A stretch of DNA of 64,000 bases from CBDHEY01 sp965262305 (GCA_965262305.1 CBDHEY010000004.1:1612001-1676000); one strand, 5' to 3'. Positions 9,929 to 21,167 are shown, numbered from the stretch's first letter. Notes: generated from the letters alone by a model not told the origin. Translations and numbers: made by a program.

Positions 9929-12900
9929 TTGAAAGACTTATTGAATTTATTAAAAAACCAAGGCGCATCAGACGAATTTGAAGGTATCCGTATTGGATTA
10001 GCTTCACCTGAAATGATTCGTTCTTGGTCGTTTGGAGAAGTTAAAAAACCAGAAACTATCAACTACCGAACTTTCAAGCCAGAGCGAGAAGGTTTGTTTT
10101 GTGCAAAGATTTTTGGGCCTGTAAAAGATTACGAATGCTTGTGCGGAAAATACAAGCGAATGAAACATCGTGGCATTATCTGTGAGAAATGTGGCGTTGA
10201 AGTTACTCTAGCTAAGGTGCGCCGTGAGAGAATGGGGCATATTGAGCTGGCTTGTCCAACAGCACATATTTGGTTTTTAAAATCTTTGCCGAGCCGCATT
10301 GGTTTGTTACTTGATATGACATTGCGCAGTATTGAGCGCGTGCTTTACTTTGAATCTTTTGTTGTGACTGATCCCGGTATGACTACGTTAGAGCGTGGTC
10401 AATTATTAACGGATGAGCAATACTTTGAGGCAATGGAAGAGTTTGGTGACGAGTTTGAAGCGAAAATGGGTGCTGAAGCGATTCAAACGTTGATCAAAGA
10501 TATTGATCTCGAAGCAGATGCGCAAGCCATTCGCGATGAAATTCCAAATACAAATTCAGAAACCAAAATTAAAAAGCTTTCTAAGCGTTTGAAGCTTCTT
10601 GAAGCATTTATCCAATCTGGTAATAAACCAGAATGGATGATCATGGAAGCACTTCCAATATTGCCACCTGACTTGCGTCCGTTGGTACCACTTGATGGTG
10701 GTCGTTTTGCGACTTCTGATTTGAACGATTTGTATCGTCGAGTCATTAACCGTAACAACCGCCTGAAACGCCTGTTAGATCTTAACGCGCCAGACATTAT
10801 CGTCCGCAATGAAAAGCGTATGTTGCAGGAGTCTGTTGATGCGCTGCTAGATAACGGTCGTCGTGGTCGTGCAATTACAGGTTCAAATAAGCGTCCTCTT
10901 AAATCTTTGGCAGACATGATCAAAGGTAAGCAAGGTCGTTTCCGTCAAAACCTCCTCGGTAAACGAGTGGACTATTCTGGTCGTTCGGTAATTGTAACTG
11001 GCCCGACTTTGCGCCTACATCAATGTGGTTTGCCGAAAAAAATGGCCCTGGAATTGTTTAAGCCTTTTATCTTTAGCAAGTTAGAGTTGCGGGGTTTAGC
11101 TACGACGATTAAAGCAGCCAAAAAGATGGTTGAGCGTGAAGAGCCAGTCGTATGGGATATTCTTGATGAAGTCATTCGTGAGCATCCGGTATTGCTTAAC
11201 CGAGCACCGACACTGCATAGACTAGGTATTCAAGCATTTGAACCTGTTCTTATCGAGGGTAAAGCGATTCAGTTGCACCCACTTGTTTGTGCGGCATATA
11301 ACGCCGACTTCGATGGTGATCAGATGGCAGTGCATGTGCCATTGACTATCGAGGCTCAGCTTGAAGCTCGTGCTTTAATGATGTCTACCAACAACATTCT
11401 TTCTCCCGCAAACGGAGAGCCAATTATTGTGCCTTCACAAGATGTGGTTCTTGGTTTGTATTGGTTAACACGTGAACGTGTTAATGATAAAGGCGAGGGA
11501 ATGGTTTTCTCTGATACTAAAGAGGTGTCTCGTGCTTTTTATGCTAAGCAGGTTGGCTTGCAAGCTAAGGTTAAAGTTCGAATTCAAATAGTTAGTTTCC
11601 GTGAAGATGGTGAAAAGCAAGTAGAATCTAGGTTAGTTGACACTACCGTAGGGCGGGTATTGTTATGGGAAATCGTTCCAGATGGTATTCCGTTTGAGCT
11701 AGTTGACAAGCCAATGGTTAAGAAAGCGATTTCGGCGTTAATTAATTTCTGTTATCGCGTGGTTGGTTTAAAAGCAACAGTAATTTTTGCCGACCGCTTA
11801 ATGTACATGGGTTACGATTTTAGTACGAAGTCTGGTTCGTCAATCGGCGTTAATGACTTCGAAATCCCAGACGCAAAAGCTGAAATTATTGAAAAAGCAG
11901 AGGCTGAAGTTAAAGAAATCGAGTCTCAATACGCTTCAGGTCTGGTAACTCATGGCGAAAAGTACAATAAGGTAATTGATATTTGGTCGCGAGCTAACGA
12001 GCTTGTTGCCAAATCTATGATGGAAGGGATTTCCACAGAATCCGTTGTAAATTCTGAGGGTGAAGATGAGTTGCAAAAATCATTTAACTCCGTGTTTATG
12101 TATGCGGATTCAGGTGCAAGGGGTTCACCGGCTCAGATTCGTCAGCTAGCTGGAATGCGCGGTCTGATGGCGCGACCAGATGGCTCAATTATTGAAACTC
12201 CTATTGTTGCTAACTTCCGTGAAGGTCTAAACGTACTGCAGTACTTTATTTCGACTCATGGTGCCCGTAAAGGTTTGGCTGATACCGCTCTTAAAACAGC
12301 AAATTCAGGTTATCTCACCCGTCGTCTTGTTGATGTAGCTCAGGATGTTGTGGTTACTGAGCAAGACTGTGGCACGGATGAAGGTTTGGTTATGACACCG
12401 GTTATTGAGGGTGGAGACATCATTGAATCTCTCGGTGATCGTATTCTTGGTCGTGTCATCGCGAGAGATGTAATGAAATCTGGCAGCGATGAAATTCTAA
12501 TTCCTGCCGGTACCATGATCGATGAACGTTGGGTTGAGCGCATCGAGTCTATGGGCATTGACGAAGTTATTGTGCGATCAGCGATTAAATGTGAAACTCG
12601 ACATGGGATTTGTTCACTATGTTACGGCCGTGATTTGGCCCGTGGGCACAAGGTGAATATGGGTGAATCAGTTGGTGTTATTGCCGCGCAATCGATTGGT
12701 GAGCCCGGTACTCAGCTTACAATGCGTACATTCCACATCGGTGGGGCGGCGAGCCGGGCGTCAGCTGCTGATAGTGTTGAGGTTAAACAAGATGGTACTG
12801 TTCGTCTTCACAATATTAAAACCGTTCAACGCGAAGATGGCAGTTTGGTTGCAGTTTCTCGATCTGGGGAATTGGCGGTCGCGGATGAATCTGGACGCGA

Positions 12901-14146
12901 ACGAGAGCGTTATAAAATTCCATATGGTGCAGTGATTTCAGTTTCCGACGGTGAAACAGTTAAAGGTGGCTCCATTATAGTGAAGTGGGATCCACATACT
13001 CACCCGATTGTTTGTGAGGTTGAAGGGCGTGTGGCATTTACTGGAATGGAAGAAGGGCTTTCAGTTCGTAAGCAAGCCGATGAGTTAACAGGTTTGACTT
13101 CTATTGAAATACTTGATCCTTCTGAGCGTCCATCTTCAGGTAAAGATCTAAAACCTGCAGTGACATTGCTTGATGAAACTGGTAACGAACTTACTATCGC
13201 TAACTCGAATCAGCCTGTTCACTATTTGTTGCCTTCTAAATCGATTGTTAGTTTGGTCGATGGTGACACTATTAAAGTGGGTGATGTTGTTGCTCGTATC
13301 CCTCAGGAAGGGTCTAAAACTCGTGATATTACCGGTGGTCTTCCTCGAGTTGCTGACTTGTTTGAAGCGCGTAAACCTAAAGAGCCGTCTATTCTTGCTG
13401 AGATCTCTGGTACAGTTTCGTTTGGTAAAGAGACCAAAGGTAAGCGTCGTTTAGTAATTACTCCACCAAATGGTGAAGTGCTAGATGATGGTTCAACGCA
13501 CTATGAAGTATTGATTCCTAAGCATCGTCAGTTGACCGTATTTGAAGGTGAGACGGTGGCTAAGGGTGAGGTAGTATCCGATGGGCCAAGTAACCCACAT
13601 GATATTCTTCGATTAAAAGGCGTTGAAGCGCTTTCTGAGTATATCACCAACGAAATCCAGGACGTATATCGTCTGCAAGGTGTTGGTATCAACGATAAGC
13701 ATATTGAAACTATCGTACGTCAAATGCTTCGAAAGGCTGAGATCACATCAATGGGAGACTCTTCGTTCGTTAAGGGAGAGCAAGTGGAATATAACCAAGT
13801 GCTTGATGTTAACGAAAAGCTGCGCGCAGAAGGCAAGCAGCCTGCGCAGTTTGAGCGTTTGCTTCTTGGTATTACCAAAGCTTCTTTGGCGACAGAATCA
13901 TTTATTTCTGCTGCTTCGTTCCAGGAAACTACTCGTGTACTTACGGAAGCTGCGGTTACGGGTAAGGTTGATAATTTACGTGGCCTTAAAGAAAACGTGG
14001 TGGTTGGTCGTCTTATTCCAGCAGGAACAGGATTGGCTTATCACAATGATCGGCTTAAGAAGCGTGAAGAGGTTGTAGTCGAAGATACTGTTAGTGCAGC
14101 CGATATCGAAGCGGCGCTAACTGAGGCACTTAAATCAAGCGAGTAA
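9929..14146 (+). CDS. rpoC: DNA-directed RNA polymerase subunit beta'
   Basis: RpoC carries the catalytic magnesium site of RNA polymerase. The 1405-residue product has the N-terminal zinc cysteines C70, C72, C85 and C88 and the loop NADFDGDQM starting at residue 458, matching E. coli numbering. The second zinc cluster (CETRHGICSLCYGRDLARG) is intact. The start codon is TTG, with GGAGG 8 bases upstream. It ends 28 bases before the rpsL promoter; no clear intrinsic terminator lies between. Confidence 0.98.
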   Translation: MKDLLNLLKNQGASDEFEGIRIGLASPEMIRSWSFGEVKKPETINYRTFKPEREGLFCAKIFGPVKDYECLCGKYKRMKHRGIICEKCGVEVTLAKVRRERMGHIELACPTAHIWFLKSLPSRIGLLLDMTLRSIERVLYFESFVVTDPGMTTLERGQLLTDEQYFEAMEEFGDEFEAKMGAEAIQTLIKDIDLEADAQAIRDEIPNTNSETKIKKLSKRLKLLEAFIQSGNKPEWMIMEALPILPPDLRPLVPLDGGRFATSDLNDLYRRVINRNNRLKRLLDLNAPDIIVRNEKRMLQESVDALLDNGRRGRAITGSNKRPLKSLADMIKGKQGRFRQNLLGKRVDYSGRSVIVTGPTLRLHQCGLPKKMALELFKPFIFSKLELRGLATTIKAAKKMVEREEPVVWDILDEVIREHPVLLNRAPTLHRLGIQAFEPVLIEGKAIQLHPLVCAAYNADFDGDQMAVHVPLTIEAQLEARALMMSTNNILSPANGEPIIVPSQDVVLGLYWLTRERVNDKGEGMVFSDTKEVSRAFYAKQVGLQAKVKVRIQIVSFREDGEKQVESRLVDTTVGRVLLWEIVPDGIPFELVDKPMVKKAISALINFCYRVVGLKATVIFADRLMYMGYDFSTKSGSSIGVNDFEIPDAKAEIIEKAEAEVKEIESQYASGLVTHGEKYNKVIDIWSRANELVAKSMMEGISTESVVNSEGEDELQKSFNSVFMYADSGARGSPAQIRQLAGMRGLMARPDGSIIETPIVANFREGLNVLQYFISTHGARKGLADTALKTANSGYLTRRLVDVAQDVVVTEQDCGTDEGLVMTPVIEGGDIIESLGDRILGRVIARDVMKSGSDEILIPAGTMIDERWVERIESMGIDEVIVRSAIKCETRHGICSLCYGRDLARGHKVNMGESVGVIAAQSIGEPGTQLTMRTFHIGGAASRASAADSVEVKQDGTVRLHNIKTVQREDGSLVAVSRSGELAVADESGRERERYKIPYGAVISVSDGETVKGGSIIVKWDPHTHPIVCEVEGRVAFTGMEEGLSVRKQADELTGLTSIEILDPSERPSSGKDLKPAVTLLDETGNELTIANSNQPVHYLLPSKSIVSLVDGDTIKVGDVVARIPQEGSKTRDITGGLPRVADLFEARKPKEPSILAEISGTVSFGKETKGKRRLVITPPNGEVLDDGSTHYEVLIPKHRQLTVFEGETVAKGEVVSDGPSNPHDILRLKGVEALSEYITNEIQDVYRLQGVGINDKHIETIVRQMLRKAEITSMGDSSFVKGEQVEYNQVLDVNEKLRAEGKQPAQFERLLLGITKASLATESFISAASFQETTRVLTEAAVTGKVDNLRGLKENVVVGRLIPAGTGLAYHNDRLKKREEVVVEDTVSAADIEAALTEALKSSE

Positions 14147-14174
14147 AGTAAGTTCTTAACTTTAAAATGGGTGG

Positions 14175-14203
14175 TTGACGGCGTTGAATCGTGTCATTAC
14201 AAT
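14175..14203 (+). promoter_or_regulatory. rpsL promoter, rrn-P1-like
   Basis: TTGACG and TACAAT are separated by exactly 17 bases and followed by the discriminator GCGCC. The run ATGCGCC, then TTTTGT and AGG, is shared with the rpsJ promoter. A GC-rich discriminator is the known hallmark of promoters repressed by ppGpp and DksA. Confidence 0.85.
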
Positions 14204-14340
14204 GCGCCACCCGTTTTGTAAAGGCGGTATTCAGTAGCAGTTGTAGTAATTTTTGATTGCAGTCTGATGTTTATTAAATCAACGTTTGCTTTGGCTAATT
14301 TAATCATTGGCCATAGCAGTTATTTTTTTGGAGTTTATAG

Positions 14341-14712
14341 ATGGCAACGATCAATCAGTTAGTTCGTAAGCCAAGAAAGCGTAAAGTTCAAGCGAGTGAC
14401 GTACGTGCGTTAGAGGCATGCCCTCAGCGTCGTGGTGTTTGTACTCGTGTTTATACTACTACACCTAAAAAACCAAACTCGGCATTACGTAAAGTTTGTC
14501 GTGTACGTTTGACTAACGGGTTTGAAGTTTCTTCATACATTGGTGGTGAAGGTCATAACTTACAAGAGCATAGTGTTGTATTGATTCGTGGCGGTCGTGT
14601 AAAAGACTTGCCTGGTGTGCGTTACCATACAGTTCGTGGTGCGTTAGATACTTCTGGAGTCTCTGATCGTAAGCAAGGTCGTTCTAAATATGGTGCTAAG
14701 CGTCCTAAGTAG
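14341..14712 (+). CDS. rpsL: 30S ribosomal protein S12
   Basis: S12 sits at the decoding centre and controls accuracy. The 123-residue product has the TTTPKKPNSALRK loop with K43 and the RVKDLPGVRYH loop with K88, the two classical streptomycin-resistance positions, both wild type. TTGGAG precedes the ATG. About 135 bases of leader separate it from its promoter. Confidence 0.97.
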   Translation: MATINQLVRKPRKRKVQASDVRALEACPQRRGVCTRVYTTTPKKPNSALRKVCRVRLTNGFEVSSYIGGEGHNLQEHSVVLIRGGRVKDLPGVRYHTVRGALDTSGVSDRKQGRSKYGAKRPK

Positions 14713-14849
14713 ATCGCTTGTAAGTGTAATGTAATTTTTGTGCTTGATTGGTTTTTATCAGCAAGTTTAAAAGTAAGGCCGAGTTTTTTCGATTTCGATA
14801 ATCTACATAGAAATCTCGGGTTAACCTGAATTTAATAGAGAAAAGTAAT

Positions 14850-15320
14850 ATGCCAAGAAGAAGAGTAGTCGCCAAGCGAGAAGTTTTACCAGATCCTAAG
14901 TTTGGTAATGTAACTTTGGCGAAGTTTATGAACCACGTGATGATTAGTGGTAAAAAGTCTGTAGCTGAACGCATTGTTTATGGTGCTTTAGATCAAGTGC
15001 AAGAAAAGTTAAATAAAGATCCTCTAGAGGTTTTTGATGAGGCGTTGGAAAACGTCGCTCCTCTGGTAGAGGTTAAATCTCGTCGCGTTGGTGGTGCGAC
15101 TTACCAAGTGCCTGTTGAAGTTAGGCCTTCTCGTCGTACAGCTTTGGCGATGCGTTGGTTGGTAGAGTATTCTCGCGGTCGTGGTGAAAAATCAATGCCT
15201 CATCGTTTGGCTGGAGAGTTGATCGATGCTTCTCAAGGCAAAGGTGGCGCAGTTAAGAAGCGTGAAGACGTGCACCGTATGGCAGAAGCTAACAAAGCGT
15301 TCTCTCACTTCCGTTTTTAA
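14850..15320 (+). CDS. rpsG: 30S ribosomal protein S7
   Basis: S7 nucleates assembly of the 30S head and represses the str operon in E. coli. The 156-residue product starts MPRRRVVAKREVLPDPKFG and contains the RRVGGATYQVPVEVR hairpin and the SRGRGEKSMPHRLA segment. A strong terminator 22 bases after its stop separates it from fusA, unlike the continuous E. coli operon. Confidence 0.97.
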   Translation: MPRRRVVAKREVLPDPKFGNVTLAKFMNHVMISGKKSVAERIVYGALDQVQEKLNKDPLEVFDEALENVAPLVEVKSRRVGGATYQVPVEVRPSRRTALAMRWLVEYSRGRGEKSMPHRLAGELIDASQGKGGAVKKREDVHRMAEANKAFSHFRF

Positions 15321-15342
15321 TTGCATACACGTAATTGCAATA

Positions 15343-15369
15343 AAAGGCAGCTATATTCGCTGCCTTTTT
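15343..15369 (+). terminator. terminator after rpsG
   Basis: AAAGGCAGC and GCTGCCTTT form a perfect 9-bp stem with a 7-base loop and a T tract. It should end the rpsL-rpsG transcript, so fusA-tufA needs read-through or its own promoter. I see no convincing promoter in the 91 bases between it and fusA. Confidence 0.85.
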
Positions 15370-15460
15370 AGTGTAAAAGTTCACAATAAGATTCAATTTG
15401 GCATTTTTCATGTTTCCTTTTTTTGAAAAAGCCTAGCTTCAGTCAGTCGGAGAGAAAATA

Positions 15461-17572
15461 GTGGCTCGTAAAACCCCAATTGCTCGGTATCGCAATATTG
15501 GTATTTGCGCGCACGTTGACGCCGGTAAAACAACCACCACAGAACGCGTTCTATTTTATACTGGTTTATCTCACAAGATCGGAGAGGTACATGATGGTGC
15601 AGCTACGATGGACTGGATGGAGCAGGAGCAAGAGCGTGGTATCACAATCACTTCTGCAGCGACGACCTGCTTTTGGTCGGGAATGCAGCAACAGTTTGAA
15701 CAGCATCGAGTAAACATCATTGATACTCCAGGGCATGTCGATTTCACAATTGAAGTTGAACGCTCACTGCGTGTGTTGGATGGTGCGGTTGTAGTGCTTT
15801 GTGGTTCTTCTGGTGTTCAGCCACAGACTGAAACAGTCTGGCGTCAGGCTAATAAATATGAAGTTCCTCGATTAGTATTTGTCAATAAGATGGATCGAGC
15901 CGGGGCAGATTTCGAAAGTGTTGTCTCTCAATTAAAAGAGCGATTGGGTGCTAATCCAGTGCCTATTCAAATGACAATTGGTTCAGAAGACGAATTTCTC
16001 GGCGTCGTCGATCTTATAAAGATGAAAGCTATTCATTGGTCTGAAGAAGATAAGGGTATGACCTTTGATTATGGCGAGATACCGAGTGACTTGCTAGAGC
16101 AATGTGAGGAGATGCGAGAGTTTCTAGTCGAAACCGCAGCCGAAGCTAGTGAAGAGCTTATGGATAAGTATCTCGAGGAAGGTGAATTATCAGAGGAAGA
16201 TATTAAATCTGGTTTGAGATCGAGAACTTTAGCAAATGAAATAGTCCCTGTGTTGGGTGGCTCTGCATTCAAAAATAAGGGTGTGCAAGCTGTCTTAGAT
16301 GCAGTTATAGAATATTTGCCCGCGCCTACCGAAGTAAAAGCCATTGAAGGTACTCTGGATGATGGTGAAACAGCGGATAAGCGGGAGGCTGATGATAATG
16401 CGCCTTTTGCGGCACTGGCGTTTAAGATTGCGACTGATCCTTTTGTTGGTACATTAACTTTTTTCAGGGTTTATTCAGGTAAGCTTGAAGGTGGTACGGC
16501 TGTTTATAACTCGGTTAAGGGAAAGAAAGAGCGTGTTGGCCGTATGGTTCAAATGCATTCAAACAGTCGTGAAGAAATAAAAGAAGTGCTTGCTGGAGAC
16601 ATTGCTGCAGCCATTGGATTAAAAGATGTAACGACAGGTGATACCCTGTGCGATGAGCATAAAAAAATTATTCTTGAAAGAATGGATTTTCCAGAGCCGG
16701 TCATTTCTGTAGCGGTGGAACCTAAAACCCAAGCTGACCAAGAAAAGATGGGTATTGCCTTAGGTAAGCTCGCTCAAGAAGATCCCTCCTTTAAAGTAAG
16801 AACGGATGAAGAAACTGGACAAACGATCATTTCGGGGATGGGTGAGTTACATCTTGACATTATTGTTGATCGTATGAAGCGTGAGTTCAGTGTAGAAGCA
16901 AATATTGGTAAACCTCAAGTTGCCTACCGAGAGCGAATTAAAAACACGTGTGAAATTGAAGGCAAGTTTGTCCGACAGTCGGGTGGACGTGGTCAATTTG
17001 GTCATGTTTGGGTTAAGTTCGAACCAGCAGAGGATGAGAATGCTGAAGGGCTAGAGTTTGTCAACGAAATTGTTGGTGGTGCTGTTCCTAAGGAATATAT
17101 TCCTGCTGTAGAAAAAGGAATTTCTGAGCAAATGCAAAATGGTGTATTGGCTGGTTATCCGCTTTTAGGTTTAAAAGCCACGCTTTACGATGGTTCTTTC
17201 CATGATGTGGACTCTAATGAAATGGCATTTAAAATTGCTGCTTCAATGGCTACAAAAAAATTAGCTCAAGATGGTGGAGCAGCCTTGCTGGAGCCTGTAA
17301 TGAAAGTTGAAGTAGTCACGCCGGAAGAAAATATGGGTGATGTTGTTGGTGATCTGAATCGACGTCGTGGGTTGATTCAGGGGATGGATGAAAACCCCTC
17401 TGGTAAGGTAGTGAATGCTGAAGTGCCTTTGGCAGAAATGTTTGGTTATGCAACTGACCTGCGTTCTGCGACACAGGGGCGTGCAACTTTTACGATGGAG
17501 TTCGAGCGTTATGCTGAAGCGCCAAATAACGTTGCTGAAGATATCATTGGAAAGAATAAAACGGGTGTATGA
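15461..17572 (+). CDS. fusA: elongation factor G, copy 1
   Basis: EF-G drives GTP-dependent translocation and, with RRF, ribosome recycling. The 703-residue product starts MARKTPIARYRNIGICAHVDAGKTT and has the DTPGHVDFT switch II, the NKMD motif, the MGELHLDI domain III segment and a normal domain IV and V. The start codon is GTG with CGGAGAG 8 bases upstream. The insert FWSGMQQQFEQHRVN before switch II is the form usual in gammaproteobacterial str-operon EF-G, so this is probably the main translocase. tufA follows after 26 bases. Confidence 0.97.
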   Translation: MARKTPIARYRNIGICAHVDAGKTTTTERVLFYTGLSHKIGEVHDGAATMDWMEQEQERGITITSAATTCFWSGMQQQFEQHRVNIIDTPGHVDFTIEVERSLRVLDGAVVVLCGSSGVQPQTETVWRQANKYEVPRLVFVNKMDRAGADFESVVSQLKERLGANPVPIQMTIGSEDEFLGVVDLIKMKAIHWSEEDKGMTFDYGEIPSDLLEQCEEMREFLVETAAEASEELMDKYLEEGELSEEDIKSGLRSRTLANEIVPVLGGSAFKNKGVQAVLDAVIEYLPAPTEVKAIEGTLDDGETADKREADDNAPFAALAFKIATDPFVGTLTFFRVYSGKLEGGTAVYNSVKGKKERVGRMVQMHSNSREEIKEVLAGDIAAAIGLKDVTTGDTLCDEHKKIILERMDFPEPVISVAVEPKTQADQEKMGIALGKLAQEDPSFKVRTDEETGQTIISGMGELHLDIIVDRMKREFSVEANIGKPQVAYRERIKNTCEIEGKFVRQSGGRGQFGHVWVKFEPAEDENAEGLEFVNEIVGGAVPKEYIPAVEKGISEQMQNGVLAGYPLLGLKATLYDGSFHDVDSNEMAFKIAASMATKKLAQDGGAALLEPVMKVEVVTPEENMGDVVGDLNRRRGLIQGMDENPSGKVVNAEVPLAEMFGYATDLRSATQGRATFTMEFERYAEAPNNVAEDIIGKNKTGV

Positions 17573-17598
17573 TTTTTTTTATTTAGAGGAATGTCGCA

Positions 17599-18822
<1,224 letters not shown>

Positions 18823-18874
18823 TTTTGGGTTGGCGGGAGACGCTGTCTCTTGCTTTGAATGGTCGCTTCGCAAA

Positions 18875-18903
18875 TTAAAAAGTAACAATAAACCCTGTAT
18901 ACT
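18875..18903 (+). promoter_or_regulatory. promoter for the second fusA
   Basis: TTAAAA and TATACT are 17 bases apart, followed by the discriminator GCGCGC, about 40 bases before the second EF-G gene. The -35 box is weak but the -10 box and discriminator match the other ribosomal promoters of this window. Confidence 0.65.
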
Positions 18904-18942
18904 GCGCGCGATTTTAATTAATTTAACTAATTGAGTAAAACA

Positions 18943-21030
18943 ATGGCAGACTTATCTCTATACCGAAATATTGGAATTTTCGCACACGTTGATGCGGGAA
19001 AAACCACGTCTACCGAACGAATTTTGAAGCTTACTGGTAAAATTCACAAGACTGGTGAAGTGCATGATGGTGAATCAACGACTGACTTCATGGAGCAGGA
19101 AGCAGAACGTGGTATTACAATCCAGTCTGCTGCAACTACCTGTTTTTGGAAAGATCATCGTTTAAACATTATTGATACCCCTGGGCACGTCGACTTTACC
19201 GTTGAAGTTTATCGTTCTCTTAAAGTACTTGATGGTGGTGTCGGTGTATTTTGTGGCTCTGGTGGTGTTGAGCCTCAGTCAGAAACAAACTGGCGATATG
19301 CAAACGAGTCAGAAGTTTCACGTATCATTTTTGTTAACAAGTTAGATCGTATGGGTGCTGACTTTTACCGTGTTGTAAGTCAGGTAGAAAAAGTTCTAGC
19401 TGCTAACCCTCTGGTGATGGTTTTGCCAATCGGGATTGAAGATGACTTTGTTGGTGTGGTTGATCTGTTGAGTATGAAGGCTTATGTTTGGGATGATTCA
19501 GGGCTTCCGGAAAACTACGAAGTTAAAGATATTCCTGAAGATATGGTCGAAAAAGCTCAGGAGTATCGTGAGAAGTTAATTGAAACCGCTGTAGAGCAAG
19601 ATGATGAATTAATGATGTCTTACATGGACGGTGAAGAGCCTTCGGTTGAAGATATCAAACGATGTATTCGTAAAGGTACACGTGATTTGGCTTTCTTCCC
19701 AACATACTGTGGTTCGGCGTTCAAAAACAAGGGTATTCAGTTAGTGCTTGATGCCGTTATCGATTACTTGCCTGCGCCGACAGAGGTGGACCCTCAGCCG
19801 TTAACAGATCAAGAAACTGGTGAGCCCACGGGAGAGGTTGCCAAGGTTGACGTTGATGAGCCGTTGCGTGCGTTGGCATTTAAAATCATGGATGACCGTT
19901 TCGGCGCATTAACTTTTATCCGTATTTACTCCGGTAAAATGGAAAAGGGCATGACTGTATTGAACTCGTATACTGGGAAAACAGAACGTATCGGGCGAAT
20001 GGTGGAAATGCATGCTAATGAGCGTACAGAGTTAAATGGTGCGCAAGCTGGCGATATTATTGCAGTTGTTGGTATGAAGAATGTTCAAACAGGTCACACT
20101 CTTTGTGATCCTGACCATCCTTGTACATTAGAGCCTATGATTTTCCCAGAGCCTGTAATCTCTATCGCGGTTAAGCCAAAAGATAAAGGCGGCTCCGAAA
20201 AGATGGGTATTGCGATTGGCAAGATGGTTGCGGAAGATCCGTCTTTTGTTGTTGAGACAGATGAGGAATCAGGTGACACTATTCTTAAAGGGATGGGTGA
20301 GCTTCACTTGGATATTAAGGTTGATATCCTTAAACGTACATATGGTGTCGAGTTGGAGGTCGGGCAGCCACAGGTTGCATACCGAGAAACGATTACTCAG
20401 CCCGTAGAAGATTCTTATACGCATAAAAAGCAGTCTGGTGGTTCCGGTCAATACGGTAAGATCGATTACCGAATTCGTCCTGGTGAACAAAACTCTGGCT
20501 TCACGTTTGAATCAACGGTTGTAGGTGGTAACGTTCCTAAGGAATTCTTCCCTGCTATTGAGAAGGGCTTTGGGACTATGATGGAAGAAGGGCCTCTTGC
20601 TGGGTTCCCATTGTTAGACGTTGAAATTGAACTTTATGATGGTGGTTTCCACGCAGTTGATTCGTCGGCAATTGCGTTTGAAATTGCAGCTAAGGGTGCT
20701 TATCGTCAATCTATGCCGAAAGCAGGTCCTCAGCTTCTAGAGCCTATCATGAAAGTAGACGTATTTACCCCAGAAGATAATGTTGGTGATGTGATTGGTG
20801 ATTTGAACCGTCGTCGTGGCATGATTAAAGATCAAGAAGCAGGGGCCACTGGTGTGCGTATTAAGGGTGATGTGCCTCTTTCGGAAATGTTTGGTTACAT
20901 TGGGCATTTGCGCACTATTACTTCTGGGCGTGGTCAGTTTTCTATGGAGTTTTCTCACTACGCAGCATGTCCTGCAAATGTTGCAGAAGCGGTTATTGCA
21001 GCAGAAAAAGAGAAAAAAGCGAACGCTTAA
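18943..21030 (+). CDS. fusA2: second elongation factor G (EF-G paralogue)
   Basis: This 695-residue paralogue has all GTPase motifs (AHVDAGKTTSTERIL, DTPGHVDFT, NKLD), MGELHLDIKVDILK and complete domains IV-V, so it should be active. It differs widely from copy 1: it lacks the MQQQFEQ insert, has VFCGSGGVEPQSETNWRYA in place of the copy-1 sequence, and ends in a lysine-rich EKEKKANA tail. The ATG giving MADLSLYRN fits better than a TTG 12 bases upstream, which has no ribosome site. It has its own promoter and terminator. In bacteria with two EF-Gs, translocation and recycling are sometimes divided; which job this one does cannot be read from sequence. Confidence 0.93.
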   Translation: MADLSLYRNIGIFAHVDAGKTTSTERILKLTGKIHKTGEVHDGESTTDFMEQEAERGITIQSAATTCFWKDHRLNIIDTPGHVDFTVEVYRSLKVLDGGVGVFCGSGGVEPQSETNWRYANESEVSRIIFVNKLDRMGADFYRVVSQVEKVLAANPLVMVLPIGIEDDFVGVVDLLSMKAYVWDDSGLPENYEVKDIPEDMVEKAQEYREKLIETAVEQDDELMMSYMDGEEPSVEDIKRCIRKGTRDLAFFPTYCGSAFKNKGIQLVLDAVIDYLPAPTEVDPQPLTDQETGEPTGEVAKVDVDEPLRALAFKIMDDRFGALTFIRIYSGKMEKGMTVLNSYTGKTERIGRMVEMHANERTELNGAQAGDIIAVVGMKNVQTGHTLCDPDHPCTLEPMIFPEPVISIAVKPKDKGGSEKMGIAIGKMVAEDPSFVVETDEESGDTILKGMGELHLDIKVDILKRTYGVELEVGQPQVAYRETITQPVEDSYTHKKQSGGSGQYGKIDYRIRPGEQNSGFTFESTVVGGNVPKEFFPAIEKGFGTMMEEGPLAGFPLLDVEIELYDGGFHAVDSSAIAFEIAAKGAYRQSMPKAGPQLLEPIMKVDVFTPEDNVGDVIGDLNRRRGMIKDQEAGATGVRIKGDVPLSEMFGYIGHLRTITSGRGQFSMEFSHYAACPANVAEAVIAAEKEKKANA

Positions 21031-21054
21031 GTCTCTAATTATTCAAAAAAATTG

Positions 21055-21088
21055 AAACCCCGTTGCTTAGTCGCTTCGGGGTTTTTTT
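21055..21088 (+). terminator. terminator after the second fusA
   Basis: AAACCCCG and CGGGGTTT form an 8-bp stem with a 14-base loop and a run of seven T. It isolates the second fusA from the S10 operon. Confidence 0.88.
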
Positions 21089-21138
21089 GTGTTTGATTGG
21101 TCCTAAGTAATCAATTGTTCAAATATAAGTAAAACTTG

Positions 21139-21167
21139 TTGACAGGCATAAAAGCCGACATTAGAAT
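21139..21167 (+). promoter_or_regulatory. S10-operon promoter, rrn-P1-like
   Basis: TTGACA and TAGAAT are separated by 17 bases and followed by GCGCC, the strongest promoter match in the window. The start of the transcript can fold CCCTC with GAGGG. It drives the rpsJ-rplQ block. Confidence 0.88.

Noticed and set aside
10483..10923. 146-codon minus-strand ORF inside rpoC
   Set aside because: Shadow of a strongly conserved coding region.
18838..18858. GGGAGAC/GTCTCTT hairpin after tufA
   Set aside because: Two terminal G-T pairs and no T tract, so I do not call a terminator.
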